From Variovorax sp. PBS-H4 (GTDB lineage Bacteria; Pseudomonadota; Gammaproteobacteria; Burkholderiales; Burkholderiaceae_C), in NCBI RefSeq assembly GCF_901827205.1, contig NZ_LR594675.1, positions 4,774,001 to 4,838,000 of the forward strand: a stretch of DNA of 64,000 nt, written 5' to 3'. The notes under the pieces were generated by a model that saw only the letters and a list, made by a program, of their open reading frames with translations, was not told where the DNA came from and made no database searches. Both the position numbers and the translations under genes were made by a program. Position 1 is the first letter of the stretch; every line of letters begins with the position of its first letter. This document shows, in pieces, positions 42,503-50,768 of the stretch.

Positions 42503-43023
42503 AAACTTCCACTGCTGCATTCAAGGCGGCGCTGGTCGCAGCCGCGCTCGGCCTTTCGGCCTGCTCTATTTTCAAGCCGGACACCCCAGGCCCGGCGGCC
42601 ACGCGCGCCACCGACAAGCCCGCGGACGAAGCCGCGTCCGCCCCCTCGACCGAGGTGCCGACCGTGCGCCTCATCACGGCGCAGACGCCGGCCGTGCGCG
42701 CCTACCGAAAGCTCGGCGCGCGGCACATCTACAACGCCTATCCCAAGCGCATCTACAAAGGGAAGATCCCGCCGCTGGTGTATGCCGTGGTGGTGACCGA
42801 AACCGACATCGACGCCACGGGCCGGGTGACGGGCGTGCACTTCAGCCGCACGCCGAGCCATGCGCCGGAGGTAAGCGGCAAGATCGCCGAGCTGATCCGC
42901 GATGCCTCGCCGCTGCCGAATCCGGGCAAGCTCGGCGCGCACACGTATGTCGACACCTGGTTGTGGGACAAGAGCGGCCAGTTTCAGCTCGACACGCTGA
43001 CGCTCGGCCAGCGTGGCCGCTGA
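42499..43023 (+). CDS. Putative lipoprotein with TonB-C-like domain
   Basis: A 174-residue protein with a signal peptide and lipobox LSAC (Cys at about residue 22), then a Pro/Ala/Thr-rich linker (about 27-58) and a small domain at about 70-165: YAVVVTETDIDATGRVTGVHFSRTP resembles the strand pattern of TonB C-terminal domains. It probably sits in the outer membrane or periplasm; function is unknown. It overlaps xth (ATGA), a gene order I have seen in Comamonadaceae, and ends at a strong stem-loop shared with the convergent ntrC. Confidence 0.75.
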   Translation: MKTSTAAFKAALVAAALGLSACSIFKPDTPGPAATRATDKPADEAASAPSTEVPTVRLITAQTPAVRAYRKLGARHIYNAYPKRIYKGKIPPLVYAVVVTETDIDATGRVTGVHFSRTPSHAPEVSGKIAELIRDASPLPNPGKLGAHTYVDTWLWDKSGQFQLDTLTLGQRGR

Positions 43024-43043
43024 GCGCGGGCCGCCGCCCGCGC
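43024..43043. terminator. Convergent stem-loop between lipoprotein gene and ntrC
   Basis: GCGCGGGC (43024-43031) pairs perfectly with GCCCGCGC (43036-43043) over a 4-nt loop. It lies directly after the lipoprotein stop and 4 bp before the ntrC stop, so it could end transcription from both sides, although no long T-tract follows. Confidence 0.6.
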
Positions 43044-43047
43044 AGAC

Positions 43048-44565
43048 CTATTCCAGGCCCAGGTCCTGGATCTTGCGGGTAATGGTGTTGCGGCCGATAC
43101 CGAGCTTCTGAGCCGCCTCGATGCGGCGGCCCCGCGTGCTGGCCAGGGCGGTAAGGATCAGGCGCGACTCGAAGCGGCGCGACAGGGCGTCCCAGACGTC
43201 GTGACGTCCGGCCGCCAGCAGGCTCTGTGCTTCCTGCTCCAGGCCGCTTTCCCAACCGGCGACCTGGCCCACTGCAGCAGCAGCCGTGGCAACCGGTGCC
43301 ACGGCCGCAGGGGCGACGGTCGAAGCAGCGGGCACGTCGCTTTCGACCGCCGCCGTTGCCGGGCTCGCGGCGGAAAGCGGCGCGTCGACTGGCGCGCTGG
43401 CCATCACCTCGGGCGGCAGGTCCTTGGCCTCGATCAGCTGGGCCGGCGCCATCACGGTCAACCAATGGCAGATGTTCTCGAGCTGCCGGACGTTGCCGGG
43501 GAAAGCGAAGGTGGACAGGCGCGCCAGCGCCGCGTCGGAGATGCGCTTGGGCTCCACGCCGAGCTGCTTGGCGCTCTGCTGCAGGAAGTGGCGGGTGAGC
43601 GCGGGCACGTCCTCGCCACGTTCGCGCAAGGCCGGCAGCCGCAGCCGGATGACGTTGAGGCGGTGAAACAGGTCTTCGCGGAAGCCGCCCTGCTTCACGC
43701 GCAGCTCCAGGTCCTGGTGCGTGGCCGCGATCACGCGCACGTTGGCCTTGACCGAGTTGTGGCCGCCCACGCGGTAGAAGTGCCCATCGCTCAGCACGCG
43801 CAGCAGGCGTGTCTGGAGGTCGAAGGGCATGTCGCCGATTTCGTCGAGGAAGAGCGTGCCACCCTCGGCCTGCTCGAAGCGCCCGCGCCGCGTGGTCTGG
43901 GCGCCGGTGAAGGCACCGCGCTCGTGGCCGAAGAGCTCGCTCTCCAGCAGGTCCTTCGGGATTGCCGCGGTGTTGATGGCCACGAAAGGCCCGTTGGCGC
44001 GCGGCGAATGCTTGTGCAGCGCGCGTGCGACCAGTTCCTTGCCGCTGCCCGACTCGCCGGTGATCAGCACCGTCACGTTGCTCTGCGACAGCCGCCCGAT
44101 CGCGCGGAAAACGTCTTGCATCGCCGGCGCCTGGCCCAGCATCTCGGGCGCCGCGGCCATCCGCTCTTCGGCCACTTCCTCGCGCTGGCTCTCGTCGACG
44201 GCGCGGCGGATTAGTTCAACCGCGCGCGGCAGATCGAAGGGCTTGGGCAGGTACTCGAAGGCGCCGCCCTGGAACGCCGATACCGCGCTGTCGAGGTCGG
44301 AGAAGGCGGTCATGATGATGACAGGCAGGCCGGGATGCTTGGCCTTGATCTTGTCGAGCAAATCAAGGCCCGAGCCGCCCGGCATGCGGATGTCGCTCAC
44401 CAGCACCTGGGGGCCGAGCATCTCGTCGTCGGCGGCAGCTTCGAGCGCGGCCAGCACCTCGCGGGTGTTGGTGAAGCTGCGGGTGGGCAGGTCTTCGCGA
44501 AGCAGCGCTTTTTCCAGCACGAAACGGATCGATTGGTCGTCATCCACTATCCAGATCGGCTTCAT
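43048..44565 (-). CDS. glnG: Nitrogen regulation response regulator NtrC (NR(I))
   Basis: A 505-residue sigma-54-dependent activator. The receiver domain (about 1-120) has the phosphorylation site Asp58 in VSDIRMPGG; the AAA+ domain (about 145-380) has Walker A GESGSGKE, the sigma-54 contact loop GAFTGA and LDEIGDMP; the Fis-type helix-turn-helix at the C-terminus ends in KLGIGRNTITRKIQDL. An Ala/Pro-rich linker of about 60 residues joins the last two. When phosphorylated by NtrB under nitrogen limitation it activates glnA and other genes. It follows ntrB after 20 bp. Confidence 0.96.
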   Translation of the reverse strand: MKPIWIVDDDQSIRFVLEKALLREDLPTRSFTNTREVLAALEAAADDEMLGPQVLVSDIRMPGGSGLDLLDKIKAKHPGLPVIIMTAFSDLDSAVSAFQGGAFEYLPKPFDLPRAVELIRRAVDESQREEVAEERMAAAPEMLGQAPAMQDVFRAIGRLSQSNVTVLITGESGSGKELVARALHKHSPRANGPFVAINTAAIPKDLLESELFGHERGAFTGAQTTRRGRFEQAEGGTLFLDEIGDMPFDLQTRLLRVLSDGHFYRVGGHNSVKANVRVIAATHQDLELRVKQGGFREDLFHRLNVIRLRLPALRERGEDVPALTRHFLQQSAKQLGVEPKRISDAALARLSTFAFPGNVRQLENICHWLTVMAPAQLIEAKDLPPEVMASAPVDAPLSAASPATAAVESDVPAASTVAPAAVAPVATAAAAVGQVAGWESGLEQEAQSLLAAGRHDVWDALSRRFESRLILTALASTRGRRIEAAQKLGIGRNTITRKIQDLGLE

Positions 44566-44585
44566 GCGGTTCCTTCTTCCCTGTC

Positions 44586-45662
44586 CTAAGGCAACGGTAT
44601 CAATATCTTGAAATCAGTCCGGCCCGGAACACTGTCGCACTCGATCACGCCGTGGTGCTGTTGCACGAAAGTTTGCGCCAGCGTCAATCCAAGGCCCGTC
44701 CCGCCTTCCCTGCCCGACACAAGCGGGTAGAAGATGCGGTCCTTGATCGCGTCCGGCACGCCCGGTCCATTGTCGATGACATGCAATTCCAGTGCCAGTC
44801 GATACCACTGCTTGTTGAATATCACCTGGCGCGCAATGCGGGTCTTGAAGGTGATGCGCGCGTCGCCCGCCGCGCGCCGCTCGGCAAGCGCCTGTGCCGC
44901 GTTGTGAACGATGTTGAGCGTGGCCTGGATCAGTTGCTCCCGGTCGCCGCGAAACTCGGGTATCGACACGTCGAAGTCGCGTTCGATGTGCAGGTCGCGC
45001 GGGAACTCGGCAAGGATCACCGAGCGCACGCGCTCGCAGACCTCGTGGATGTTGACGTCGCCCACCACGTGCGGCCGGCGGTGCGGCGCGAGCAGGCGAT
45101 CGACGAGCGTCTGCAGGCGATCGGCCTCGTGGATGATGACTTGCGTGTACTCCACGAGGTCACGCGACTCCACCTCCATCTGCAGCAGTTGCGCCGCGCC
45201 GCGAATGCCGCCCAGCGGGTTCTTGATCTCATGGGCCAGGTTGCGGATCAGCTCCTTGTTGGCCTGTGCCTGGTCGAGCAGGCGCTCCTCGCGATCTTGC
45301 CGCGCCTGCTGCTCGAGCGGCGACATCTCGATGATCAGCTCACCCGCGCGGTCGCCCTGCGCGAGCGTCACCTGCACGGGCATCAGCTCGTGGTTGACGC
45401 GGCGCAGGAAGGCCTCGTAGCGCAGCGTGGCGAAGTCGTTGCTGCGCGCGCCCTCGATGGCAGTGCGCAGCACCTGGGGTTCGTGGAAGCAGGCGCCGAA
45501 CTGCGAGCCTTCGAGCGTGCGGCGCGAGGTGCCCAGCGCGTCCTCGAGGCCAGCGTTGGCGAAAAGCACCGAGCCGTCGGTGCGCACCACGGCGATGAGA
45601 GTGGAAAGGAGGTCGAAAGCCTGAAAGCGCTTGGCGGCGGCAGCGGACTTGCCGAATGCCAT
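44586..45662 (-). CDS. glnL: Nitrogen regulation sensor histidine kinase NtrB (NR(II))
   Basis: A 358-residue cytoplasmic kinase without membrane segments. A PAS domain covers about residues 10-120; the phosphorylated His is in NLAHEIKNPLGGIRGAAQLL; the ATPase domain shows NIVHNAAQAL, NGPGVPD and GREGGTGLGLTLAQT. With PII it controls the phosphorylation of NtrC in response to nitrogen status. It lies between a small exported-protein gene (one-base overlap, TGATG) and ntrC. Confidence 0.95.
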   Translation of the reverse strand: MAFGKSAAAAKRFQAFDLLSTLIAVVRTDGSVLFANAGLEDALGTSRRTLEGSQFGACFHEPQVLRTAIEGARSNDFATLRYEAFLRRVNHELMPVQVTLAQGDRAGELIIEMSPLEQQARQDREERLLDQAQANKELIRNLAHEIKNPLGGIRGAAQLLQMEVESRDLVEYTQVIIHEADRLQTLVDRLLAPHRRPHVVGDVNIHEVCERVRSVILAEFPRDLHIERDFDVSIPEFRGDREQLIQATLNIVHNAAQALAERRAAGDARITFKTRIARQVIFNKQWYRLALELHVIDNGPGVPDAIKDRIFYPLVSGREGGTGLGLTLAQTFVQQHHGVIECDSVPGRTDFKILIPLP

Positions 45663-46168
45663 CAGCGCGTGGCCGGCAGTCGGCCGATTTCGCGGCGGAT
45701 GCCAGCGATGTCGCTCTCGTTGCGGGCGATCTCGGCCTTCATCTCGGCCACTCGGTCGAGATACTTCTGGTAGTTGCGCGACTCGCTGCCCTGCTTCTCG
45801 GGCTCGCCGTTGTTGTAGTCCCTGAGAAGCTGAGCCTGGCGCTCCTCGGCTTTCTTGAGTTCCGACTCGAGCACCGAGCGGGCTTCGCCATCGCGCGCGC
45901 GCTGGTCGACGCTTTCGACCCGCGGACTGCCGCTCGGCGCCCGCACGGCGCCGCTGCTGCTGCTGGGCGCGGCCGCCGCGACCGGGCGACTTCCCTGGAC
46001 AACCGTCACGTTGCCGCCTTCCATGACCTTGCAGCCGCGTTGCTGCGCGACGGTCGCGTTGTTGGTGTATTCGTTACCGCATCGAAAGACGCGCTCCTGC
46101 GCCTGCGCCTGCACTTGAACGCCGGCCACTGCCACGGCAGCCAGCAGGTAAACGAAAGAAGTCTTCAT
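45662..46168 (-). CDS. Exported protein with DUF4124-like N-terminus and coiled coil
   Basis: A 168-residue secreted protein. The signal peptide covers about residues 1-24 (ending QAQAQ). ERVFRCGNEYTNNATVAQQRGCKVMEG resembles a DUF4124 region with two cysteines that may form a disulfide. A Ser/Pro linker leads to a C-terminal coiled coil (about 105-165: SELKKAEERQAQLLRDYNN). Such small proteins beside glnA-ntrB are common in Comamonadaceae but have no known role. It overlaps ntrB by one base, so it may be co-transcribed with the ntr genes. Confidence 0.8.
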   Translation of the reverse strand: MKTSFVYLLAAVAVAGVQVQAQAQERVFRCGNEYTNNATVAQQRGCKVMEGGNVTVVQGSRPVAAAAPSSSSGAVRAPSGSPRVESVDQRARDGEARSVLESELKKAEERQAQLLRDYNNGEPEKQGSESRNYQKYLDRVAEMKAEIARNESDIAGIRREIGRLPATR

Positions 46169-46243
46169 GATCGTCGTATGAAAGTAGGCACCGGTGGCAT
46201 TTTCATGCAATTCGACGGCGGCGCCGCAAGGGGCCATCACCCC

Positions 46244-46271
46244 AAGAAAAAAGGACGGCAAGCCGTCCTTT
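46244..46271 (-). terminator. Rho-independent terminator of glnA
   Basis: On the minus strand a 10-bp stem (AAAGGACGGC/GCCGTCCTTT, 46271-46250) is followed by a T-rich run (TTTTTTCTT in the read-out). It lies 36 bp after the glnA stop codon and so separates glnA from the downstream exported-protein and ntrBC genes. The complementary direction also has a usable T-rich end. Confidence 0.9.
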
Positions 46272-46306
46272 ATTTCACTGAAAGGCGCCCCGGGAGGGCG
46301 ATGCCC

Positions 46307-47722
46307 TTACAGGGAGTAGTACATGTCGAACTCGACGGGGTGCGTGGCCATGCGGAAGCGAGTCACTTCCTGCATCTTCAGGTCGATGTAGGCGTCGATG
46401 TAGGCATCGGTGAACACGCCGCCCTTGGTCAGGAAGGCACGGTCCTTGTCGAGGTAGTCGAGCGCCTGGTCGAGGCTGTGGCACACGGTCGGGATCAGCG
46501 CGTCTTCTTCCGGCGGCAGGTGGTAGAGGTCCTTGCTGGCGGCCTCGCCCGGATGAATCTTGTTCTCCACGCCGTCCAGGCCGGCCATCAGCATGGCGGC
46601 GAAGCCGAGGTAGGGGTTCATCATCGGATCAGGGAAGCGCGCTTCGACGCGGCGGCCCTTCGGGTTGGCCACGAAGGGGATGCGGATCGAGGCGGAGCGG
46701 TTCTTGGCCGAGTAGGCCAGCTTCACGGGCGCTTCGAAGCCGGGCACCAGGCGCTTGTAGCTGTTGGTGCCAGGATTGGTGATGGCGTTCAGCGCGCGAG
46801 CATGCTTGATGATGCCGCCGATGTAGTGCAGCGCGAAGTCGCTCAGGCCGGCATAGCCGTCGCCGGCGAACAGGTTCTTGCCGTCCTTCCAGACCGATTG
46901 GTGCACGTGCATGCCGGAGCCGTTGTCGCCGACGATGGGCTTGGGCATGAAGGTCGCGGTCTTGCCGTAGGCGTGGGCGACGTTGTGGATGACGTATTTC
47001 TGCAGCTGGACCCAGTCGGCGCGCTGGATCAGCGTGCTGAACTTGGTGCCGAGTTCCATCTGGCCGGCGTTCGCCACTTCGTGGTGATGCACTTCGACCG
47101 GGATGCCCAGAGACTCGAGCACCAGGCACATCTCGGAGCGCATGTCCTGGAAGCTGTCGACCGGCGGCACCGGGAAGTAGCCGCCCTTGACGGCCGGGCG
47201 ATGGCCCGTGTTGCCGTGCTCGAACTCCTTGCCGGTGTTCCAGGATGCCTCTTCGGACTCGATCTTGACGAAGCAGCCCGACATGTCGTTCTGCCAGCGG
47301 ACGCCGTCGAAGACGAAGAACTCGGGCTCGGGGCCGAAGAAGGCGGTGTCGCCCAGGCCGGAAGCCTTCATGTAGGCCTCTGCACGCTTGGCCAGCGAGC
47401 GCGGATCGCGCTCATAGGGCTTGCCATCGGTGGGATCGACCACATCGCAGGTGAGGATGAGTGTGGTCTCTTCGAAGAAGGGGTCGATGTTGGCCGTGTT
47501 CGGGTCGGGCATGAGCAGCATGTCCGAGGCTTCGATTCCCTTCCAACCCGCAATCGACGAGCCGTCGAAGGCGTGACCGTCGTTGAACTTGCCCTCGTCG
47601 AAATGCGAGACCGGCACGGTCACATGCTGCTCTTTGCCGCGGGTGTCGGTAAATCGAAAGTCGACGAACTTGACCTCGTTTTCCTTGACGAGTTTCAGTA
47701 CATCGGCGACGGTCTTAGCCAT
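46307..47722 (-). CDS. glnA: Glutamine synthetase type I
   Basis: A 471-residue GSI that makes glutamine from glutamate, ammonia and ATP. Motifs: VDFRFTDTRGKEQHVTVPV near the N-terminus, the metal and ATP site in FFGPEPEFFVFDGVRW, MPKPIVGDNGSGMHVHQS, NRSASIRIPFV and the adenylylation tyrosine region KDLYHLPPEE. It is full length. Its promoter has a sigma-54 element and candidate NtrC sites upstream, so expression should rise on nitrogen limitation; activity should be controlled by adenylylation. ATG 47722 has an AGGAGAAG ribosome binding site. Confidence 0.98.
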   Translation of the reverse strand: MAKTVADVLKLVKENEVKFVDFRFTDTRGKEQHVTVPVSHFDEGKFNDGHAFDGSSIAGWKGIEASDMLLMPDPNTANIDPFFEETTLILTCDVVDPTDGKPYERDPRSLAKRAEAYMKASGLGDTAFFGPEPEFFVFDGVRWQNDMSGCFVKIESEEASWNTGKEFEHGNTGHRPAVKGGYFPVPPVDSFQDMRSEMCLVLESLGIPVEVHHHEVANAGQMELGTKFSTLIQRADWVQLQKYVIHNVAHAYGKTATFMPKPIVGDNGSGMHVHQSVWKDGKNLFAGDGYAGLSDFALHYIGGIIKHARALNAITNPGTNSYKRLVPGFEAPVKLAYSAKNRSASIRIPFVANPKGRRVEARFPDPMMNPYLGFAAMLMAGLDGVENKIHPGEAASKDLYHLPPEEDALIPTVCHSLDQALDYLDKDRAFLTKGGVFTDAYIDAYIDLKMQEVTRFRMATHPVEFDMYYSL

Positions 47723-47770
47723 CAGGCTTCTCCTAGGATTGGTAGTGGGTTGAAATCAGCGCGATCGAGA

Positions 47771-47787
47771 ATGCAGTTTCTGTGCCA
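47771..47787 (-). promoter_or_regulatory. Sigma-54 promoter of glnA
   Basis: On the minus strand, TGGCACAGAAACTGCAT matches the -24/-12 consensus TGGCAC-N5-TTGCA with one change (C for the first T of the -12 block); the invariant GG and GC are present with correct spacing. It lies about 50-65 bp upstream of the glnA start codon, implying a short leader. Confidence 0.8.
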
Positions 47788-47846
47788 TTGTCAGGGCCAG
47801 AAAGGGGCGGCCAAGCCATGACGGCGCACCCAAAAACAGGCAAGTT

Positions 47847-47891
47847 GTAACCAAACTGGTGCCAATCAAGTTAACGCACCAATTCGGGGCC
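47847..47891. promoter_or_regulatory. Candidate NtrC binding sites upstream of glnA
   Basis: Two dyads resembling TGCACCA-N3-TGGTGCA are seen on the plus strand: GTAACCAAACTGGTGCC (47847-47863, 11 of 14 half-site bases) and a weaker CGCACCAATTCGGGGCC (47875-47891). They are 60-105 bp upstream of the sigma-54 element, where NtrC oligomers act. The second site overlaps the 3' end of the upstream coding region. Confidence 0.6.
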
Positions 47892-48671
47892 GAGACGTGC
47901 ATCAAAGCCGTGCAGGCCTTCGAGGAGTTGTGCATAGGCAGCATCGACGAGCCCAGCTTCCCCCTTGACGCCGAGTTCGATATGACGGCCGTGCTCTGCA
48001 TGGTCGACACTGGGCAGGCTGAAAACCTTGATGCCCGGATGCGCGCGCTCGACGGCTTCCATCAGGGGCGTCAGCGTGGCTTCCATGGCTCCGAAGACGA
48101 TCACGGACTTCTCGACGGCGCGGCCTCGGGCGAACAGGTGGCGGTAGCGCTCGTCGAGGACCGACTCGATCATCGGCCACGCCATGACGGGGAAGCCGGG
48201 GACGAAATGCACGTCGGCCACGCTGAAACCAGGGATCTTGTTGTAGGGGTTGCGGATGATCCGGGCTCCCAGCGGGAACACTCCCATGTTGAGGCGGTGG
48301 ATGTTGTCGGGACGGTCGGGCTCGTAGACGGTGCCCTGCTCGCGCGCCGTGTCCTGCATGCGCTCCCGGATCAGGACCTCGGCCTCCGGATGCAGCGCCA
48401 GCGGGACGCCCAAAGCCGCGGCAGCGCATTGGCGGGTGTGATCATCGGGGGTGGCGCCGATGCCGCCGGTCGAGAACACGATGTCGCCCGACGCGAAGGC
48501 GCGGCCCAGCGCAGCGGTGATGCGGGTCGGCTCGTCGCCGACGTACTCGGCCCAGGCCAGTTGCAGCCCGCGGGCAGCAAGCAGCTCGATCACCTTGGGC
48601 ATGTGCTTGTCGGCGCGCTTGCCCGAAAGGATCTCGTCGCCGACGACGATCAGGCCGATGAAACGGGTCAT
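47871..48671 (-). CDS. CinA-N/MoeA-like molybdopterin-binding domain protein
   Basis: A 266-residue protein whose N-terminal 170 residues are a MoCF-biosynthesis/CinA-N domain (GLIVVGDEILSGKRADKH, FSTGGIGATPDDHTRQ, MGVFPLGARIIRNPYNKIPGF). It lacks the C-terminal CinA nicotinamide-nucleotide amidase domain. Related stand-alone proteins are annotated as competence/damage-inducible protein A but their reaction is unclear; a nucleotide pyrophosphatase activity like that of CinA-N is possible. The ATG at 48671 has a GGAGGTACTCC ribosome binding site supplied by a tandem 60-bp module; an open frame continues in phase through both copies to an ATG at 48791. Confidence 0.85.
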   Translation of the reverse strand: MTRFIGLIVVGDEILSGKRADKHMPKVIELLAARGLQLAWAEYVGDEPTRITAALGRAFASGDIVFSTGGIGATPDDHTRQCAAAALGVPLALHPEAEVLIRERMQDTAREQGTVYEPDRPDNIHRLNMGVFPLGARIIRNPYNKIPGFSVADVHFVPGFPVMAWPMIESVLDERYRHLFARGRAVEKSVIVFGAMEATLTPLMEAVERAHPGIKVFSLPSVDHAEHGRHIELGVKGEAGLVDAAYAQLLEGLHGFDARLGPELVR

Positions 48672-48791
48672 TGGAGTACCTCCGCCTTTGGCTGCGGTGC
48701 TATTCGCCTTCGGAGCGGCCGTGCGGCTCACTGGAGTACCTCCGCCTTTGGCTGCGGTGCTATTCGCCTTCGGAGCGGCCGTGCGGCTCAT
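48672..48791 (-). repeat. 60-bp start-codon module, two identical tandem copies
   Basis: 48672-48731 and 48732-48791 are identical 60-bp units apart from the first codon (GTG or ATG). Each reads MSRTAAPKANSTAAKGGGTP over 20 codons and ends in GGAGGTACTCC just before a start codon (GTG 48731, ATG 48671). The first ATG (48791) overlaps the stop codon of the upstream EI24 gene as ATGA. Related copies precede genes at 31187 and 26861. Confidence 0.9.
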
Positions 48792-49660
48792 GGAGCACCC
48801 CATTGGGTTGCGACCGCGCGGGCGTCCGCCGCCTCGGCCGTGGTGGTGGGGAAGGCCGCAGCCGCACGCTTTGCCCGAAGCTGGGCCAGCGCATCCAGGC
48901 AGTAATGCGAGAACCAGAGCGCGGAGAACGCGAACACGAGCGTGTAGATCCAGATCGCGAGCGGTGCCAGCACCAGGAAGGCAGCGACGAAGAGCAGCCC
49001 GGACGCCCAGACGATGCTGGGCGCCGCGCCCAGGTAGCCGCACAGCACGCCGATGCCGAGCAGCGGCAGCCGGTGGGCGCGCAGCAGGGTCGCGCGCTCC
49101 TCGGGGCTCGCGTGCTCGGAGAGCGCGTCGAAGCTCATCACGCGGTAGGTCAGCCAGCCCCAGATCAGCGGTGGGAGGATGAGCACCAGTGGCGGGATCA
49201 GCCAGAGCGGCATGGACACCACGAGCGCGAGCAGTGCCAGCACCGTCAGGCCCAGCGAGCGGAACACGCTCCCGAGAAAGGAAGCGCCCTTTTTCTGCTC
49301 CAGCGATGGAAAGCGGCGCTCGGCCACCAGGCGCGTCAGCGCCGGGGCCATCAGGCCGGAGACCACCAACAGGGCCACCACCACGATCAAGGGCGTCGCG
49401 GCGATGACGACCACCATCGGCGCGACCACGGAGGTGACGTCGCTGGAGAACAGCCGCCCGATCCAGCCCCAGAAGCTGGCCAGGAGCGGCCAGGCCTCGA
49501 GCGCCTCGCGCGTCCAGGCGACCGTGGCGTCCCAGTAAAAGTACCCGAGCAGCGCCGCCAGCAGCACCATGAGCCCGAGCGGGAGCAGCGACAGCACGAT
49601 CACCCGAGGGTGCATGCAATAGGCAACTGATCGCCAGAAGGAGTCGAGGAGGAGACGCAT
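48788..49660 (-). CDS. EI24-domain inner-membrane protein (CysZ-like)
   Basis: A 290-residue membrane protein of the EI24 (PF07264) family, which includes the sulfate transporter CysZ. Hydrophobic segments lie at about residues 20-45, 75-105, 140-175, 200-225 and 235-255, with the family stretch PLWLIPPLVLILPPLIWGWLTYRVMSFDALSEHAS. Sulfate transport is possible but this branch is longer than CysZ and its role is not established. The ATG at 49660 is used; an upstream TTG would add ten residues. The stop overlaps the first ATG of the 60-bp module. Confidence 0.85.
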   Translation of the reverse strand: MRLLLDSFWRSVAYCMHPRVIVLSLLPLGLMVLLAALLGYFYWDATVAWTREALEAWPLLASFWGWIGRLFSSDVTSVVAPMVVVIAATPLIVVVALLVVSGLMAPALTRLVAERRFPSLEQKKGASFLGSVFRSLGLTVLALLALVVSMPLWLIPPLVLILPPLIWGWLTYRVMSFDALSEHASPEERATLLRAHRLPLLGIGVLCGYLGAAPSIVWASGLLFVAAFLVLAPLAIWIYTLVFAFSALWFSHYCLDALAQLRAKRAAAAFPTTTAEAADARAVATQWGAP

Positions 49661-49777
49661 CGGGGGCAGAGGATAACGCCAGCGCGGCAACGCGGGCTCG
49701 GTGACCCCGGCGGCGTCAGGCGCAGGCCTGCCGCAGGCTCATGGCACCGCCATCGAAGATGCTCCAGTGAGCGCTCC

Positions 49778-50749
49778 TCAGTTGCGGTCGGCCAGCCGCT
49801 TCAGGCCCAGCCACTGCTGCGACCAGAAGCCGCGTCCATAGTCCCGCAAACGGCCATTTGCATCGGGCTCGACCTGGTCCCGGACCCCCGTCGGGTCGTA
49901 ACGCTGCTCGAAATTGACTGTGCGGAAGAGCATGTCCCACCACGGCAGCAGCACGCCGAAATTGTGGCCGCCGAGCGTGCGCGGGCCTTTGGACTCGTGC
50001 CCAACGCCGATGCTGTGGTGCATGCGGTGAAACCGAGGGCTGATCCAGAGCCGCTCGCCGAGCGCGCCGAAGCTCCAGCGCAGATTGGCATGCTGCAGGC
50101 TTTCGCTGAGCTGGGTCAACGCGACGATGGCGATGAACTGCCCTGGCGCTACGCCGATCAGCTGGGCTACCACGACGATGATCGAGTCGTGGATGAGGTC
50201 GTCGAGCAAATGGTTGCGGTTGTCGCTCCACATGGTCATCTGGCGCTGCGAATGGTGCAGCGAGTGCAGCGCCCACCACCATTTGAAGCGGTGCTGTCCG
50301 CGGTGGATGAGGTACTCGACGAAGTCCAGCACCACCAGGTAGAGCGTGAAAGCAACCCAGGGGATGTCGGTCAGGCCGGGCCGGAGCTGGTCCAGGTGAA
50401 CGGAGCCCCAGCCAGCCGCGCGAACCGCGCCGAGCACCTCGTCGAACAGCGGATCGACCGCAAAGAACATCGCCAGCCGAAACAGCCCGAGCCGATGGAT
50501 CAGCGTGTAGAGGATGTCGGTGCGGATCGCCGGCCGGTCGATCACCGGCTCGGCCGGGCGCCAGCGCTGCAGGGGGCCAATGAGCGCGAGCAGCACTCCG
50601 ATCTGGATCAGGCCCACCAGCAGCCAACCCGTGGCATCGAAGGCATCCTCGACCCAACCGCCGAGGCCCACGGCGTAGACCAGCGGCTGCACCGCGGCTT
50701 CGAAGAGCCACTGCTGCACGTTGGCGAAGATGTCGGTCAGCCAGTTCAT
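49778..50749 (-). CDS. Sterol desaturase family (fatty acid hydroxylase) membrane protein
   Basis: A 323-residue protein with about four to six hydrophobic segments and the three His clusters of the PF04116 fatty-acid-hydroxylase family: HRGQH, HSLHHS and HRMHHS, plus a later GGHNFG. These bind a di-iron centre that hydroxylates or desaturates a lipid. The bacterial substrate is unknown. The ATG at 50749 is preferred over a GTG at 50755. The 117 bp that separate it from the EI24 gene hold no gene. The polysaccharide deacetylase gene lies 19 bp upstream on the same strand. Confidence 0.9.
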   Translation of the reverse strand: MNWLTDIFANVQQWLFEAAVQPLVYAVGLGGWVEDAFDATGWLLVGLIQIGVLLALIGPLQRWRPAEPVIDRPAIRTDILYTLIHRLGLFRLAMFFAVDPLFDEVLGAVRAAGWGSVHLDQLRPGLTDIPWVAFTLYLVVLDFVEYLIHRGQHRFKWWWALHSLHHSQRQMTMWSDNRNHLLDDLIHDSIIVVVAQLIGVAPGQFIAIVALTQLSESLQHANLRWSFGALGERLWISPRFHRMHHSIGVGHESKGPRTLGGHNFGVLLPWWDMLFRTVNFEQRYDPTGVRDQVEPDANGRLRDYGRGFWSQQWLGLKRLADRN

Positions 50750-50768
50750 CGGCACAGCACCACGCGAT

